From: Planctomycetota bacterium
GTDB taxonomy: Bacteria; Planctomycetota; JAJSAM01; JAJVHW01
Assembly (NCBI GenBank): GCA_021414065.1
Contig: JAIOPE010000106.1
Coordinates: 1 to 60,002 of the forward strand
Direction: 5' to 3'
DNA length: 60,002 nt
The position numbers were made by a program, and so were the translations under genes. Shown here in pieces: positions 43,092 to 51,056 of the stretch; position 1 is the stretch's first letter; each line of letters starts with the position of its first letter. The notes under the pieces are model-generated. The model was not told where the DNA came from. It made no database searches and saw nothing but the letters and a program-made list of their open reading frames with translations.

Positions 43092-43912
43092 CCGCCGACC
43101 GTCCGGCGACGTCGGACCTCTCCGCCGCGGCGGTCTCGCGTGGCCTGCAGACGCGGCGTCTCGGGCGGCCCTGCGACGCGCGGACGTCGGTCGGCAGTAC
43201 GAACGACATCGCTCTCGACCTGCTCGACGCAGGCGCCGCTCACGGCGCGCTCGTCGTCGCCGACGCGCAGACGTCGGGACGCGGACGCCGCGGGCGCGTG
43301 TGGCACTCGCCGCCCGGCGTGGCGATCCACGCGAGTCTCGTCCTGCGGGGCGACCGTCCGCTCGCGTCCCCGACGGCGCTCGTCGCAGCCGTGGGACTTG
43401 GCATCGCCGAGGGCATCGAAGCGGCGACGTCGCGCGGCGTGACGGTCGGCATCAAGTGGCCGAACGACCTGTGGATCGGTGGACGGAAGGTGGCGGGCAT
43501 CCTCGTCGAGGCGCGCGGGTTCCGACCGGAGACGCCGGCGTTCGTTGCGGGGTTCGGGATCAACGTCAACCACGCTGCGACCGACTTTCCCGACGATCTC
43601 GCCGACGTTGCGACCAGCCTTGCCATCGAGGCGGGGCGCACCTTCGACCGGGCTGCCGTGGTTCGCCACGTGCTCGAGGCGCTCGAGCCGCGGATCGACG
43701 ACGTCCTTGCCGGTCGCGCATCCGACCTGCACGCAGCGTATCGGCGTCGCTCGGTGCTGCTCGGCCGTCGCGTCGAGTTGCTCGACGCCGACGAACCGCT
43801 CGTCGGCACGGTTGCCGACCTGAGCGCGACCGACGGACTCCTCCTCCGGATGGACGACGGTTCGCACCGGCACGTTCCAGCGGAGCACGTCAGCGACGTG
43901 CGACCGGTCTGA
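43088..43912 (+). CDS. birA: Biotin--[acetyl-CoA-carboxylase] ligase (no DNA-binding domain)
   Basis: 274 residues. The ligase motifs are present: G64-R-G-R-R-G, which binds biotinyl-AMP, and K123-W-P-N-D-L-W, then G-x-G-I-N-V-N near 158. BirA attaches biotin to the carrier protein of carboxylases. The N-terminal winged-helix repressor domain of the E. coli enzyme is absent, so it is a monofunctional ligase and cannot repress biotin genes itself. The start overlaps the nadC stop and the stop is followed directly by the ATG of the kinase gene. Confidence 0.95.
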   Translation: MTADRPATSDLSAAAVSRGLQTRRLGRPCDARTSVGSTNDIALDLLDAGAAHGALVVADAQTSGRGRRGRVWHSPPGVAIHASLVLRGDRPLASPTALVAAVGLGIAEGIEAATSRGVTVGIKWPNDLWIGGRKVAGILVEARGFRPETPAFVAGFGINVNHAATDFPDDLADVATSLAIEAGRTFDRAAVVRHVLEALEPRIDDVLAGRASDLHAAYRRRSVLLGRRVELLDADEPLVGTVADLSATDGLLLRMDDGSHRHVPAEHVSDVRPV

Positions 43913-46060
43913 ATGCAGATCCTCGCGCGCATCCCCCGGGAGACGAAGGTGGCCGCCGCGGTCCTCGCCGTGGCGCTCCTGCAGGTGGGCGCGCTCGCAG
44001 CGCTCGGCCTCGGGCAGACGGAGCGGCGGCGACAGGACGCCGAGCAGTCGGTCCGTGTCCGGGCGAAGCGATCCGTATTGAGCCTCATCGATGCGTCGAG
44101 GAAGCAGGTCGCCGCACAGGAGGATCGTCTCCGCGCGGAACTCGATCGCGACGATCGGCCCATCGAGGCCCGCGTGCAGGAGGCGCTCCGCCGCGCACCG
44201 CTGTTCGTTGGCGCGCACCTTGTCGATGCCCGCGGCGAACCTGTGGACGTGTCCCGCCCGCCGTTCGACGTTCCGCCCAGCGTCATCGACATGTCCGCAC
44301 GCCGCCAGTTGGCGGCAGTCGTCGCCGGCGAGCGCGGAGACCCGTCGGCGACGGCGGGCGCCGCGGCGGACCGGGCAGACGAGTTGGAACGCAGCGGTTC
44401 CGGGGACGTGGTGGCGATCGCGCTGGCGCTGCAGTGCGGCGCGCGGTCGGCTCTCGTCGCCGGCGACCTCTCTCGCGCACTCACACTTGCGCGCCGGACG
44501 CTCGGCCGGTATCGCGCCGTACGCGACGACCGGGCCGTCGAGGGCGAGGGCGAGCCGTTCGGTCCGTGCGCATCGCTTGTCGCGTGCGAGGCGTTGCTGC
44601 GCGCACTGCCGACCGCCGACGACCTGCACCGTGACGCTTTCGTGGACGCGGTCGTGGACAGGCGCGTCGGCGCGCAGCGGTTGCGAGGTCTTCTCAGCGA
44701 GCCGGGATACCGCACCGAGCGCGACGACTGCGTTCGTCTCCGGCGCGAGGCGACCTCGCTTCCGATCGCGCACCAGAAGCGGCTCGACGCCGCCCTGCGC
44801 GAGTGCGACGACGTGGACGCCGCCCTCGACCGTGTCCGGGCCGTGCCCCGGTCGATGTTGCTCGCTGCGACCGCGCGCGACGAAGTCGTCCGCGTCCCGC
44901 TGGCCGACGGCGGGCTCCTGCTCGTCGCCAGCGTCCGCCGCGCGACACCGTGGACCGCCGTCGCGTTCACCGCGCCCGCCGAGTCGTTGCGGAAGTTCGC
45001 TCGCGACGCCGAGACCGATCGCGGGGACGAGCCGGAGGGCACGACGATCCTCATTCGCGACGCATCCGGAGCGATCGTCGCCGGCCGCGCGGCGGGCACC
45101 GTGGATGCGAAGGCCGATCTGCTCGCCGAGGAGTCGTTCGGCGCGGCGTTTCCGGGGCTGTTCGCGTCGTCGCTGCTGACGGACCCGGCCGTCGTCGATC
45201 GCGAGGCCGACGCCGCGCGGCGGTACTGGCTCTGGGTGCTCGGCGGGGCGATGCTCGCCGTCGCTGCGTCGAGTCTTCTCATGGTGCGCGCCGTGATGCG
45301 CGAGGTGCGGCTCGCGCGATTGAAGAGCGACTTCGTCTCGAACCTGTCGCACGAGTTGCGCACGCCGCTGACGAGCCTGCGCATGTTCGTGGACACGCTC
45401 CGCGAGGGCCGTGTGCGCGACGAAGCAGAGGCGAAGGAGTGCCTCGACGTGATCGCGCAGGAGACGGATCGGCTGTCGTCGCTCGTCGAGCGCGTGCTTC
45501 AGTTCGCCGCGTTTGCACGAGGCCGCGCCCCGATCGAGTTGCGCGACGCCGACGTCGCCGACGTGGTGCGACGGTCCGTTCAGCTCTTCCGGAAGCGTGC
45601 GGAGGCTGCCGGCGCAGTGCTCGAGACGGCGGTTTCGGACGATCTCCCTGAGGCGGTCGTCGATCGCGACGCGATTGCGCAGGTACTTCTCAACCTCCTT
45701 GACAATGCCGTGAAACACGCCGGGCATGATCATCCGCGGATTCGCGTCACCGCGCGTCCCCACCCGCCGGGCGGGGGGCGCGGCACCGCCGTCCTCGTGG
45801 AAGACAACGGCCCCGGCGTGCCGGAGCGGGAGCGCGAACTCGTGTTCGAAGAGTTCTACCGAGGCGACGACTCGCTCTCGCGCCGCACACAGGGTGCAGG
45901 GCTCGGCCTGGCCCTTTCGCGCCGCATCGTGCTTGCCCACGGCGGCACGCTCGACGTGTCGCGCTCGGCCGACCTCGGCGGCGCCGCGTTCCGCATGGTC
46001 CTGCCGCCGCCCGACGCTGCGCGAGCGGCGGTGGCTGCCGCGGGCCGGAGGCGTCCATGA
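43913..46060 (+). CDS. Membrane sensor histidine kinase
   Basis: 715 residues. TM1 lies at about 13-35 and TM2 at about 437-458, enclosing a large (about 400-residue) extracytoplasmic sensor region of unknown type. The kinase core follows: H-box S-H480-E-L-R-T-P-L, N-box L-L-N-L-L-D-N-A-V-K-H, G1 D-N-G-P-G-V-P, F-box F-E-E-F-Y-R, G2 G-A-G-L-G-L-A-L-S. No HAMP domain is obvious between TM2 and the H-box, which start about 20 residues apart. It is coupled to the response regulator by ATGA. The first base of ATG follows the birA stop directly. Confidence 0.93.
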   Translation: MQILARIPRETKVAAAVLAVALLQVGALAALGLGQTERRRQDAEQSVRVRAKRSVLSLIDASRKQVAAQEDRLRAELDRDDRPIEARVQEALRRAPLFVGAHLVDARGEPVDVSRPPFDVPPSVIDMSARRQLAAVVAGERGDPSATAGAAADRADELERSGSGDVVAIALALQCGARSALVAGDLSRALTLARRTLGRYRAVRDDRAVEGEGEPFGPCASLVACEALLRALPTADDLHRDAFVDAVVDRRVGAQRLRGLLSEPGYRTERDDCVRLRREATSLPIAHQKRLDAALRECDDVDAALDRVRAVPRSMLLAATARDEVVRVPLADGGLLLVASVRRATPWTAVAFTAPAESLRKFARDAETDRGDEPEGTTILIRDASGAIVAGRAAGTVDAKADLLAEESFGAAFPGLFASSLLTDPAVVDREADAARRYWLWVLGGAMLAVAASSLLMVRAVMREVRLARLKSDFVSNLSHELRTPLTSLRMFVDTLREGRVRDEAEAKECLDVIAQETDRLSSLVERVLQFAAFARGRAPIELRDADVADVVRRSVQLFRKRAEAAGAVLETAVSDDLPEAVVDRDAIAQVLLNLLDNAVKHAGHDHPRIRVTARPHPPGGGRGTAVLVEDNGPGVPERERELVFEEFYRGDDSLSRRTQGAGLGLALSRRIVLAHGGTLDVSRSADLGGAAFRMVLPPPDAARAAVAAAGRRRP

Positions 46061-46770
46061 GCAAGGCGAAGATCCTCGTCGTCGAAGACGACCCTGCGAT
46101 CCTCCTCGGACTCGAGAAGAACCTCACCTACGAGGGATACGAGGTCGTGAAAGCGCGCGACGGCGAGGCCGGTCTCGAATCGGCGTTCACCGAACGCCCG
46201 GACCTGATCGTCCTCGATCTCATGCTCCCCGGATTGAACGGGTTCGAGATCTGCCGCCAGGTGAGGAAACACGACACCACCGTGGCGATCCTGATCCTGT
46301 CCGCCAAGGGCTTCGAGCAGGACAAGGTGCTCGGTCTCGACGTCGGCGCGGACGACTACATGGTGAAACCCTTCTCCGTGAAGGAACTGCTGGCCCGCGT
46401 GCGCGCGCTGCTCCGCAAGCGCAAGGCCCTCTCCGGCGAGGGCGAGCTCTATCGATTTGGCGGCACCGAGGTCGATTTCACCGCGCGCCTGGTCCGCGTG
46501 GACGGCCACGTGATCGAGACGAGCAAGAAGGAGTTCGAACTCCTTCGCCTCCTCATTCGCAACCGCGGCCGCGTGCTCTCCCGCGACCAGATCCTGAACC
46601 ACGTGTGGGGCTACGACTACGACGGCACGCCACGCACGATCGACAACTTCGTGCAGAAGCTCCGCGAGAAGGTCGAGAAGGACGCCGACAACCCGGAGTT
46701 CATCCGCACCGTCCGCGGCGTGGGCTACCTGTTCGAGGGCCCAGCGCCGGCGGCGGGGACGGGGGCGTAG
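46057..46770 (+). CDS. OmpR/PhoB-family response regulator
   Basis: 237 residues. The receiver domain (1-120) has the acidic pair D11-D12, the phospho-acceptor D54 in V-L-D-L-M-L-P-G, and K108 in V-K-P-F. The C-terminal winged-helix domain (about 130-230) shows E-F-E-L-L-R-L-L, R-G-R-V-L-S-R and the terminal R-T-V-R-G-V-G-Y. It is the cognate partner of the upstream kinase. Target genes are not shown by the sequence; no obvious direct-repeat operator was seen near neighbours. Confidence 0.96.
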   Translation: MSKAKILVVEDDPAILLGLEKNLTYEGYEVVKARDGEAGLESAFTERPDLIVLDLMLPGLNGFEICRQVRKHDTTVAILILSAKGFEQDKVLGLDVGADDYMVKPFSVKELLARVRALLRKRKALSGEGELYRFGGTEVDFTARLVRVDGHVIETSKKEFELLRLLIRNRGRVLSRDQILNHVWGYDYDGTPRTIDNFVQKLREKVEKDADNPEFIRTVRGVGYLFEGPAPAAGTGA

Positions 46771-46794
46771 CTCGGCGGGCGGCGCTTCAGCGGT

Positions 46795-47439
46795 TCACAG
46801 AATGGAAGCGGACGGCCCCTTCACGTCCACCCACGGCACGGCGCGCCCGCGGACGACAATCTCTCGGATGCGCATCGTGCTGCCGAAGCACGGGTGCAGC
46901 ACGAGCGTGCCGCTCAGGTGGCCCGGGTGCTCCCACAGGAGCTTGTCGTCCACGACGACGCGGATGCGGTCGCCGGCCTGCTCGAAGACGACCTCGTGCT
47001 CGCGACCTGCGGACATCGCGCCTGGCCGGGTCTGCGTCTCGTCGCGTCCGTAGTTGAACCAGTTCGCGTCGGCGCACTCCCAGTTGAAGATCGCCGCGGC
47101 GGGGCCGACCGCGACGCGGAAGTTGTTCGGCGACCCCGCGTCAAGTCCGCCGCGGACGATCACCCGTTCGACGTCGCCGAGGAACGTGCGCCACGTCGCC
47201 GTCTCCGCCGCCACTCGCCCGGACGGGTCCAGGCTGTGGCCGACGAGGTGGCCGTCGTCCACACGCCACTCGCCTCCGGCGACGACCCACTCGGCGAGCG
47301 CGGCGGGGGAGTCGAAGCGCAACACGCGCTCCTCGACCGGCGGCCCGCCGCGCCCGGTGGACGCGCACGCCGTCGCAGCAAAGCAGGCCGCAGCGAGACC
47401 GACGACCGTCACGAGCCGCACGAATCCTGAGACGCCCAT
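46795..47439 (-). CDS. Lipoprotein with concanavalin-like beta-sandwich domain (probable)
   Basis: 214 residues from the ATG at 47439, preceded on its strand by AGGAGG (47445-47450); a longer frame upstream has no ribosome site. The signal peptide ends in A-T-A-C, a loose lipobox, giving a lipid-anchored protein. The mature part is beta-rich with W-R-V-x-D-G-H-L-V-G and R-I-R-V-V-V-D-D-K-L-L-W-E-H, a layout known from DUF1080/LamG-like jelly-roll domains that often bind or process carbohydrates. Function is not determined. It ends convergently 24 bases from the response regulator. Confidence 0.75.
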   Translation of the reverse strand: MGVSGFVRLVTVVGLAAACFAATACASTGRGGPPVEERVLRFDSPAALAEWVVAGGEWRVDDGHLVGHSLDPSGRVAAETATWRTFLGDVERVIVRGGLDAGSPNNFRVAVGPAAAIFNWECADANWFNYGRDETQTRPGAMSAGREHEVVFEQAGDRIRVVVDDKLLWEHPGHLSGTLVLHPCFGSTMRIREIVVRGRAVPWVDVKGPSASIL

Positions 47440-47575
47440 CGCGACCTCCTGGTCGATCCGTTGGACGCTCGGGGACGCGCGAAGTTCCCGCTGACAGGTC
47501 GCACGCGAGGGGGCCGAGGTGACGGCGGGCCGCCGGAAAAGTGCGAGAGTTCGCCGCGTCCCGGAGGGGGATTCG

Positions 47576-48345
47576 CTACCGCCCGACCCGCACTTCGCCC
47601 TCCGGCGACTGCGGCACATGGAACTCCACGCGGCCGGGCTCCGTGTCGGACGCGACCGTGAAGGTGGCCCGAGGATGGACGGGGAACGTCCGCCCGAACT
47701 CCGGTACGGACACGAGATCCGCCGTGAACGTCTGACCCGCGCGGAGCCCTGCGGGCATCCCCGCGCGGTTCCCCCAGCTCGTGTCCACGTTCCAGATCAG
47801 CTTGCCGGTGTCGGCCTCGCGAACCTCGAGGTTGCCGCCGATGATCCTGCCGGAGTCGTCCACGCACCGGAAGCAGACGAGGTGACACCCAGGTTCGGCG
47901 ACGATGTTCCCGTAGGGAATGCTGCCGACCTCGTCGGACTCCCCTCCGTCGCGGACGGCGAGTCGAGGACGCTTCGATCCAGCGGGTCTCCCGGCGGCGG
48001 GGGGGCGGGCATTCCGGCGCTCGGATCGTTCGGCACGACGACCACCGCATCGCCGCCGTCCATGCGCGTGAGACGCATCCGGGAGAAGTGCGCGGGCGGT
48101 CGGGCGTCGATGGTCGGCACGGCGGTCGCGGCGCTCGGGTCCACCAGCACGCGGAGATCGCACGTCAGGTCATCCCCTTGCGCCACGCGCGCGGGGGCGT
48201 CCACTCGAAGGCGCAGGCCGTTTCGCTCCGGTCCCCACGTTGGGGCCGACGTGGCCTCGGCCTCCGGCGTAACGCGACCGGCGACGTCCGGCGCCCGGCA
48301 GCCGAGGACCGACAAGAGAAGGAGAAGCACGCTCGACGATCTCAT
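47576..48345 (-). pseudogene. Lipoprotein gene with apparent frameshift at a C7 tract
   Basis: The N-terminal part, from the ATG at 48345 (GGAGG upstream), is a signal peptide with lipobox L-G-C near residue 16 and a beta-rich domain. It reads sensibly down to a Pro-run encoded by seven C on the minus strand (plus 47999-48005). Beyond it this frame becomes Ser/Pro-rich nonsense, while the next frame continues with a sensible beta domain (from K-R-P-R-L-A-V-R-D-G to a stop at 47576). A one-base indel in the tract explains both. It may be a sequencing error, decay, or phase variation by slippage. The repaired product would be about 256 residues; family unknown. Confidence 0.6.
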
Positions 48346-48495
48346 GCCGACCTCCGAGAGGGGCGCAGCCGCGTCGGTCGCGCGTCTTGGCGACGCCTGC
48401 TCCGTTCGATCTTAGACGCGAACGCGTGGCGGAGGTGCCTGCGCGGCCGCTTCCCGGAGGGGAATCGAGATCGGCGGCGTTCGTCGTGCGCGGGA

Positions 48496-48927
48496 CTACT
48501 TCAGCTCCGTCAATCGCTGAGCGAGCCACTTCACGACGTCGGGCGCGCTCTTGACCGTTCCCCCCGCCACCGCGAGCACGTACGTCACGAGCTCATCGTC
48601 GTTGACGTCGATGGTCAGGCCGAGGACAGAGAGCACCTCTTGCATCGACGCGAGCGCGGTGCGCTTGTTGCCGTCGCCGAAGCAGTGGTTCTTGGCGAGG
48701 TAGAAGAGCAGATACCCGGCGAAGACCAGCCCCTGCCGGATCGCGTCGTCGCCTTCCGTCGCGTAGAGCTCAGCCGTCCATGCGCCGCCGAGCGAGCCCT
48801 CGACGCATCCCTTGCTCTCATGTGGATCGGACGCCATCCCGCCGTCGGCGGTCAGCACCTCGCCGTGCAACCCGATGACACGCTCGTAGGTGACGAGATG
48901 GTCCCACGGGGCGAGGTCGGCGCTCAC
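48496..48927 (-). CDS. doc: Doc-family (death-on-curing) Fic-fold toxin
   Basis: 143 residues from GTG at 48927, which overlaps the upstream gene stop (GTGA). The Fic/Doc active-site motif is H81-C-F-G-D-G-N87-K-R89-T-A, matching the Doc form H-x-F-x-D-x-N-K-R; cysteine replaces the usual proline after the histidine. Known Doc phosphorylates elongation factor Tu and stops translation, and is neutralised by Phd. Here the coupled upstream gene is not Phd-like. The length is slightly above that of P1 Doc (126). Confidence 0.88.
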   Translation of the reverse strand: MSADLAPWDHLVTYERVIGLHGEVLTADGGMASDPHESKGCVEGSLGGAWTAELYATEGDDAIRQGLVFAGYLLFYLAKNHCFGDGNKRTALASMQEVLSVLGLTIDVNDDELVTYVLAVAGGTVKSAPDVVKWLAQRLTELK

Positions 48928-49727
48928 GCGAGCCTCTTGAGAACGCCGGCCCAGTCTTGAAACACCCGCCTGTGCCGCGTCTCTTGCGAGATGGGGGGGA
49001 ACGCGGCCTCTCCGACGGAGAGCCGGAGGATCTTCGGAGAGACTCCCTCGCCGAACAGCACCATCACGCGGAACGAGGCCGAGCGATTCGCGATCACGGT
49101 GTCGAGGTGGTGTTGCGTCGCGACGTACCACTGCGCGCTGCCGCCTGTCTCCCGCAGCCGAATCTTCGGCCGGGAGAACATGACGCCCTCCGCCTTCGTG
49201 ACGAACTCCCGGAGCCCGGGAAGCGTCGCGGCCTCCTGCGCCGCCATGATGGTCGTGATTTCGATGGCGCGCCGCGGCTTGTCGTCAACGGAGAGCTCGT
49301 ACCGCTGATTCGCGATTCCCGCCGGCAGCTTGCCGAAGTACTCGCGTACGCGCTTGTTGCGCATCCGCCCCTTGCTCTCCGCCTCCAAGGACGAGAGCAG
49401 CTCGTCTCCTGCCATCTCCGGCAGGTCGTTGAAGAGCAACTGGTTCGCGCCCGCGCGCGGATGTGCGGTCGAGACCATCTCGATCACGAGGCAGTTGTGA
49501 TGGACGTTCGTGATCTCGAGGTCGAGCACCTCGGCGTCCTTCGCGAGACGGCCGCCCTTGCCGCCGCGCTCCGACTGCTCCGATGCCGCGACGATGATGT
49601 TCGAGCCGATGCGGCGTAGCGCCGTAAGGAGCTCGTTGAGCGCGGGCAAGAAACTCCCCAGGCTGAGCCGTCCGTCGGCCAAGCCCGGGGTCGTTCCATC
49701 GAAGCGAATGCTGATCTTCGTTGCCAC
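48924..49727 (-). CDS. Unknown 267-residue protein coupled to Doc (candidate non-Phd antitoxin)
   Basis: Starts at an ATG at 49727. Upstream is no strong GGAGG. Mixed alpha/beta, with no Phd/YefM DNA-binding pattern and no helix-turn-helix I can see. The N-terminus (K-I-S-I-R-F-D-G, then L-S-L-G-S-F-L-P-A-L-N-E-L-L-T-A-L) and the C-terminal W-A-G-V-L-K-R-L suggest a compact domain. It is four times larger than Phd. Its stop overlaps the doc start by four bases, the classic antitoxin-first order. It may be an antitoxin of a new type, or an effector partner; I recognise no family. Confidence 0.7.
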   Translation of the reverse strand: MATKISIRFDGTTPGLADGRLSLGSFLPALNELLTALRRIGSNIIVAASEQSERGGKGGRLAKDAEVLDLEITNVHHNCLVIEMVSTAHPRAGANQLLFNDLPEMAGDELLSSLEAESKGRMRNKRVREYFGKLPAGIANQRYELSVDDKPRRAIEITTIMAAQEAATLPGLREFVTKAEGVMFSRPKIRLRETGGSAQWYVATQHHLDTVIANRSASFRVMVLFGEGVSPKILRLSVGEAAFPPISQETRHRRVFQDWAGVLKRLA

Positions 49728-49880
49728 GCCACCACCCTATCGATCCGTGGCCCCACGGTCACGAGTGATCGGAACGCGCACGCGCCGATGCGGAGGGCCG
49801 CCAACCAACCACGTCACCTTCTGAGCGGCGCCACCTGGTCTGCGGGGGACGTCGCCGAGCGGACGGGGCGAATGCGCGGC

Positions 49881-49914
49881 CCCCGGGGACGGTCCCCAAA
49901 AACTCACAAACTCG
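49881..49914 (-). repeat. Dispersed repeat, copy A (inverted, truncated)
   Basis: Its reverse complement matches the right end of copies B (50929-51024) and C (53277-53371): CGAGTTTGTGAGTTTTTGGG followed by GACCGTCCCC. Only the palindrome-bearing 34 bases are conserved. It lies in the 264-base gap between the Doc-partner gene and the HEAT-repeat gene. Confidence 0.7.
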
Positions 49915-49991
49915 TCGCCGCGCAGCCTCGCGCGACGAGGTCCGTCTGCCCCGTCCCAGGGAGAAACGGACTCCGGCTGCGAGTTCTCGCG

Positions 49992-50663
49992 CTACTTCCT
50001 CGAGCGCAGGATGCGCTCGGTCCTGGCGGCGGCCTCCTTCACGCGGGCGTCCGCGTCGGACAACGCCGCCTCCGCGGCGAGCGCGATCGCGGCGTCGAGC
50101 CTGTCCTCACGGTCGAAGTGCTCGAGCGCAGCGAATGCCCGACGGCGGATGTACGACTTGTCGGAGCTCGCCGCCGATGCGATGAGTTCCCAGGCCTTGT
50201 TCGTCGCTCCGAGGCCCTGGAGCGCGAAGAGCGCCTGCTCCACGACGAGACTGTCCTGCCGGGACGCGGCGGCGAGCAGGGGCGGCACCACCTCGGCGCC
50301 TCCGACGAGGCCGAGCGCCCACGCGGCATGGTGTGCGGCCTTCTCGTCGGGATCGCGCAGTTGCGCCAGCAACAGCCCGCGCGTCCGGTCGCTCGGCCAG
50401 TGGTAGAGGGCGTCGGGTGCAGTGCGCCGGAGGTTGACGCTGCGTGGCAGCGCCTCCTCGATCTCGTTGATCGCCTCGGGTCCACGGGCGGTCAGTTCCT
50501 TCGCGATCGCCCGCAGTTCTGGTGGCAGGTGGTCCCCGGCAGGCTCCGCCCAGGTCACCGCCTCGCAGCGCGCAGCCAGGTCGGACTTCCTCTCGTCGCC
50601 TGCGAAGACGAGCGGCACAGCGGAACCGACCACGACGAGCAGCGCGACCGCGGACATGCGCAT
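49992..50663 (-). CDS. Exported HEAT-repeat protein
   Basis: 223 residues from the ATG at 50663, which has AGGAGGACG six bases upstream on its strand; the longer frame upstream has no support. A signal peptide (about 1-20, ending A-F-A-G-like) precedes HEAT/armadillo-type helical repeats with the A-x-x-A-L-x-x-L-G spacing (four or so between residues 80 and 200). Such repeats form binding surfaces; no enzyme domain is seen. A TATCCT hexamer on the minus strand (plus 50686-50691) may be its -10 element. Partner unknown. Confidence 0.75.
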   Translation of the reverse strand: MRMSAVALLVVVGSAVPLVFAGDERKSDLAARCEAVTWAEPAGDHLPPELRAIAKELTARGPEAINEIEEALPRSVNLRRTAPDALYHWPSDRTRGLLLAQLRDPDEKAAHHAAWALGLVGGAEVVPPLLAAASRQDSLVVEQALFALQGLGATNKAWELIASAASSDKSYIRRRAFAALEHFDREDRLDAAIALAAEAALSDADARVKEAAARTERILRSRK

Positions 50664-50685
50664 GGGGCGTCCTCCTGCGGGACGC

Positions 50686-50691
50686 AGGATA
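50686..50691 (-). promoter_or_regulatory. Candidate -10 element of the HEAT-repeat gene
   Basis: Reads TATCCT on the minus strand, 22 bases before the ATG at 50663, leaving room for the ribosome site AGGAGG (plus 50669-50675). No convincing -35 is present. Confidence 0.35.
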
Positions 50692-50928
50692 GCGAAGTCG
50701 TCGCCGTCGGCCATCCCGTGAGTCGTGCGCGCCGCGACCGAGTCTCGGCCGACGAGAGCCGCCCGCCGGCCCCGCGGGGACGTGTGCGCCAGTTGGCCGG
50801 TGAAGGAGGCGGATGCAAGAGCCGCACAAAGAAGGCCCAGCGAGCCACCTCGACGCCGAGTCATGCGCGGACGGTCGTGAGGCCGGACGTGAAGCGCTGA
50901 CAGGGGCACGAGCGGACGCGGCATGGAT

Positions 50929-51024
50929 GCCCCGTCCCGGAGGGAGATGAGGTCGCCCGGGCGGGGCCGGAAGTGACGCCCGGAGTCGCGAGTTTTGTGA
51001 GTTCTTGGGGACCGTCCCCGGGAG
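50929..51024 (+). repeat. Dispersed repeat, copy B (96 bp)
   Basis: Begins GCCCCGTCCCGGAGGGAG and ends with GTGAGTTCTTGGGGACCGTC followed by CCCGGGAG. It aligns over its full length with copy C at 53277-53371 in the same orientation, with roughly nine in ten bases shared and a few one-base gaps. Palindromic core GGGGAC-C-GTCCCC resembles the repeats mobilised by REP-associated transposases; no such transposase is in this window. Confidence 0.8.
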
Positions 51025-51056
51025 ACAAGTGCGCGGCTCCGCTTCTCGCGACAGGG

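Larger units (their letters stand above)
50664..51056. other. 393-base gap with repeat B and a candidate promoter
   Basis: Contains the ribosome site and candidate -10 of the HEAT gene at its left end, then about 230 bases in which I see no gene, and the dispersed repeat copy B at 50929-51024. A minus-strand frame continues through the left part, but its residues are Arg/Ala-rich and it lacks a ribosome site. Confidence 0.6.

Noticed and set aside
42665-45940. 1091-residue frame antisense to nadC, birA and the kinase
   Set aside because: Covers three certain genes on the other strand; typical GC-rich shadow.
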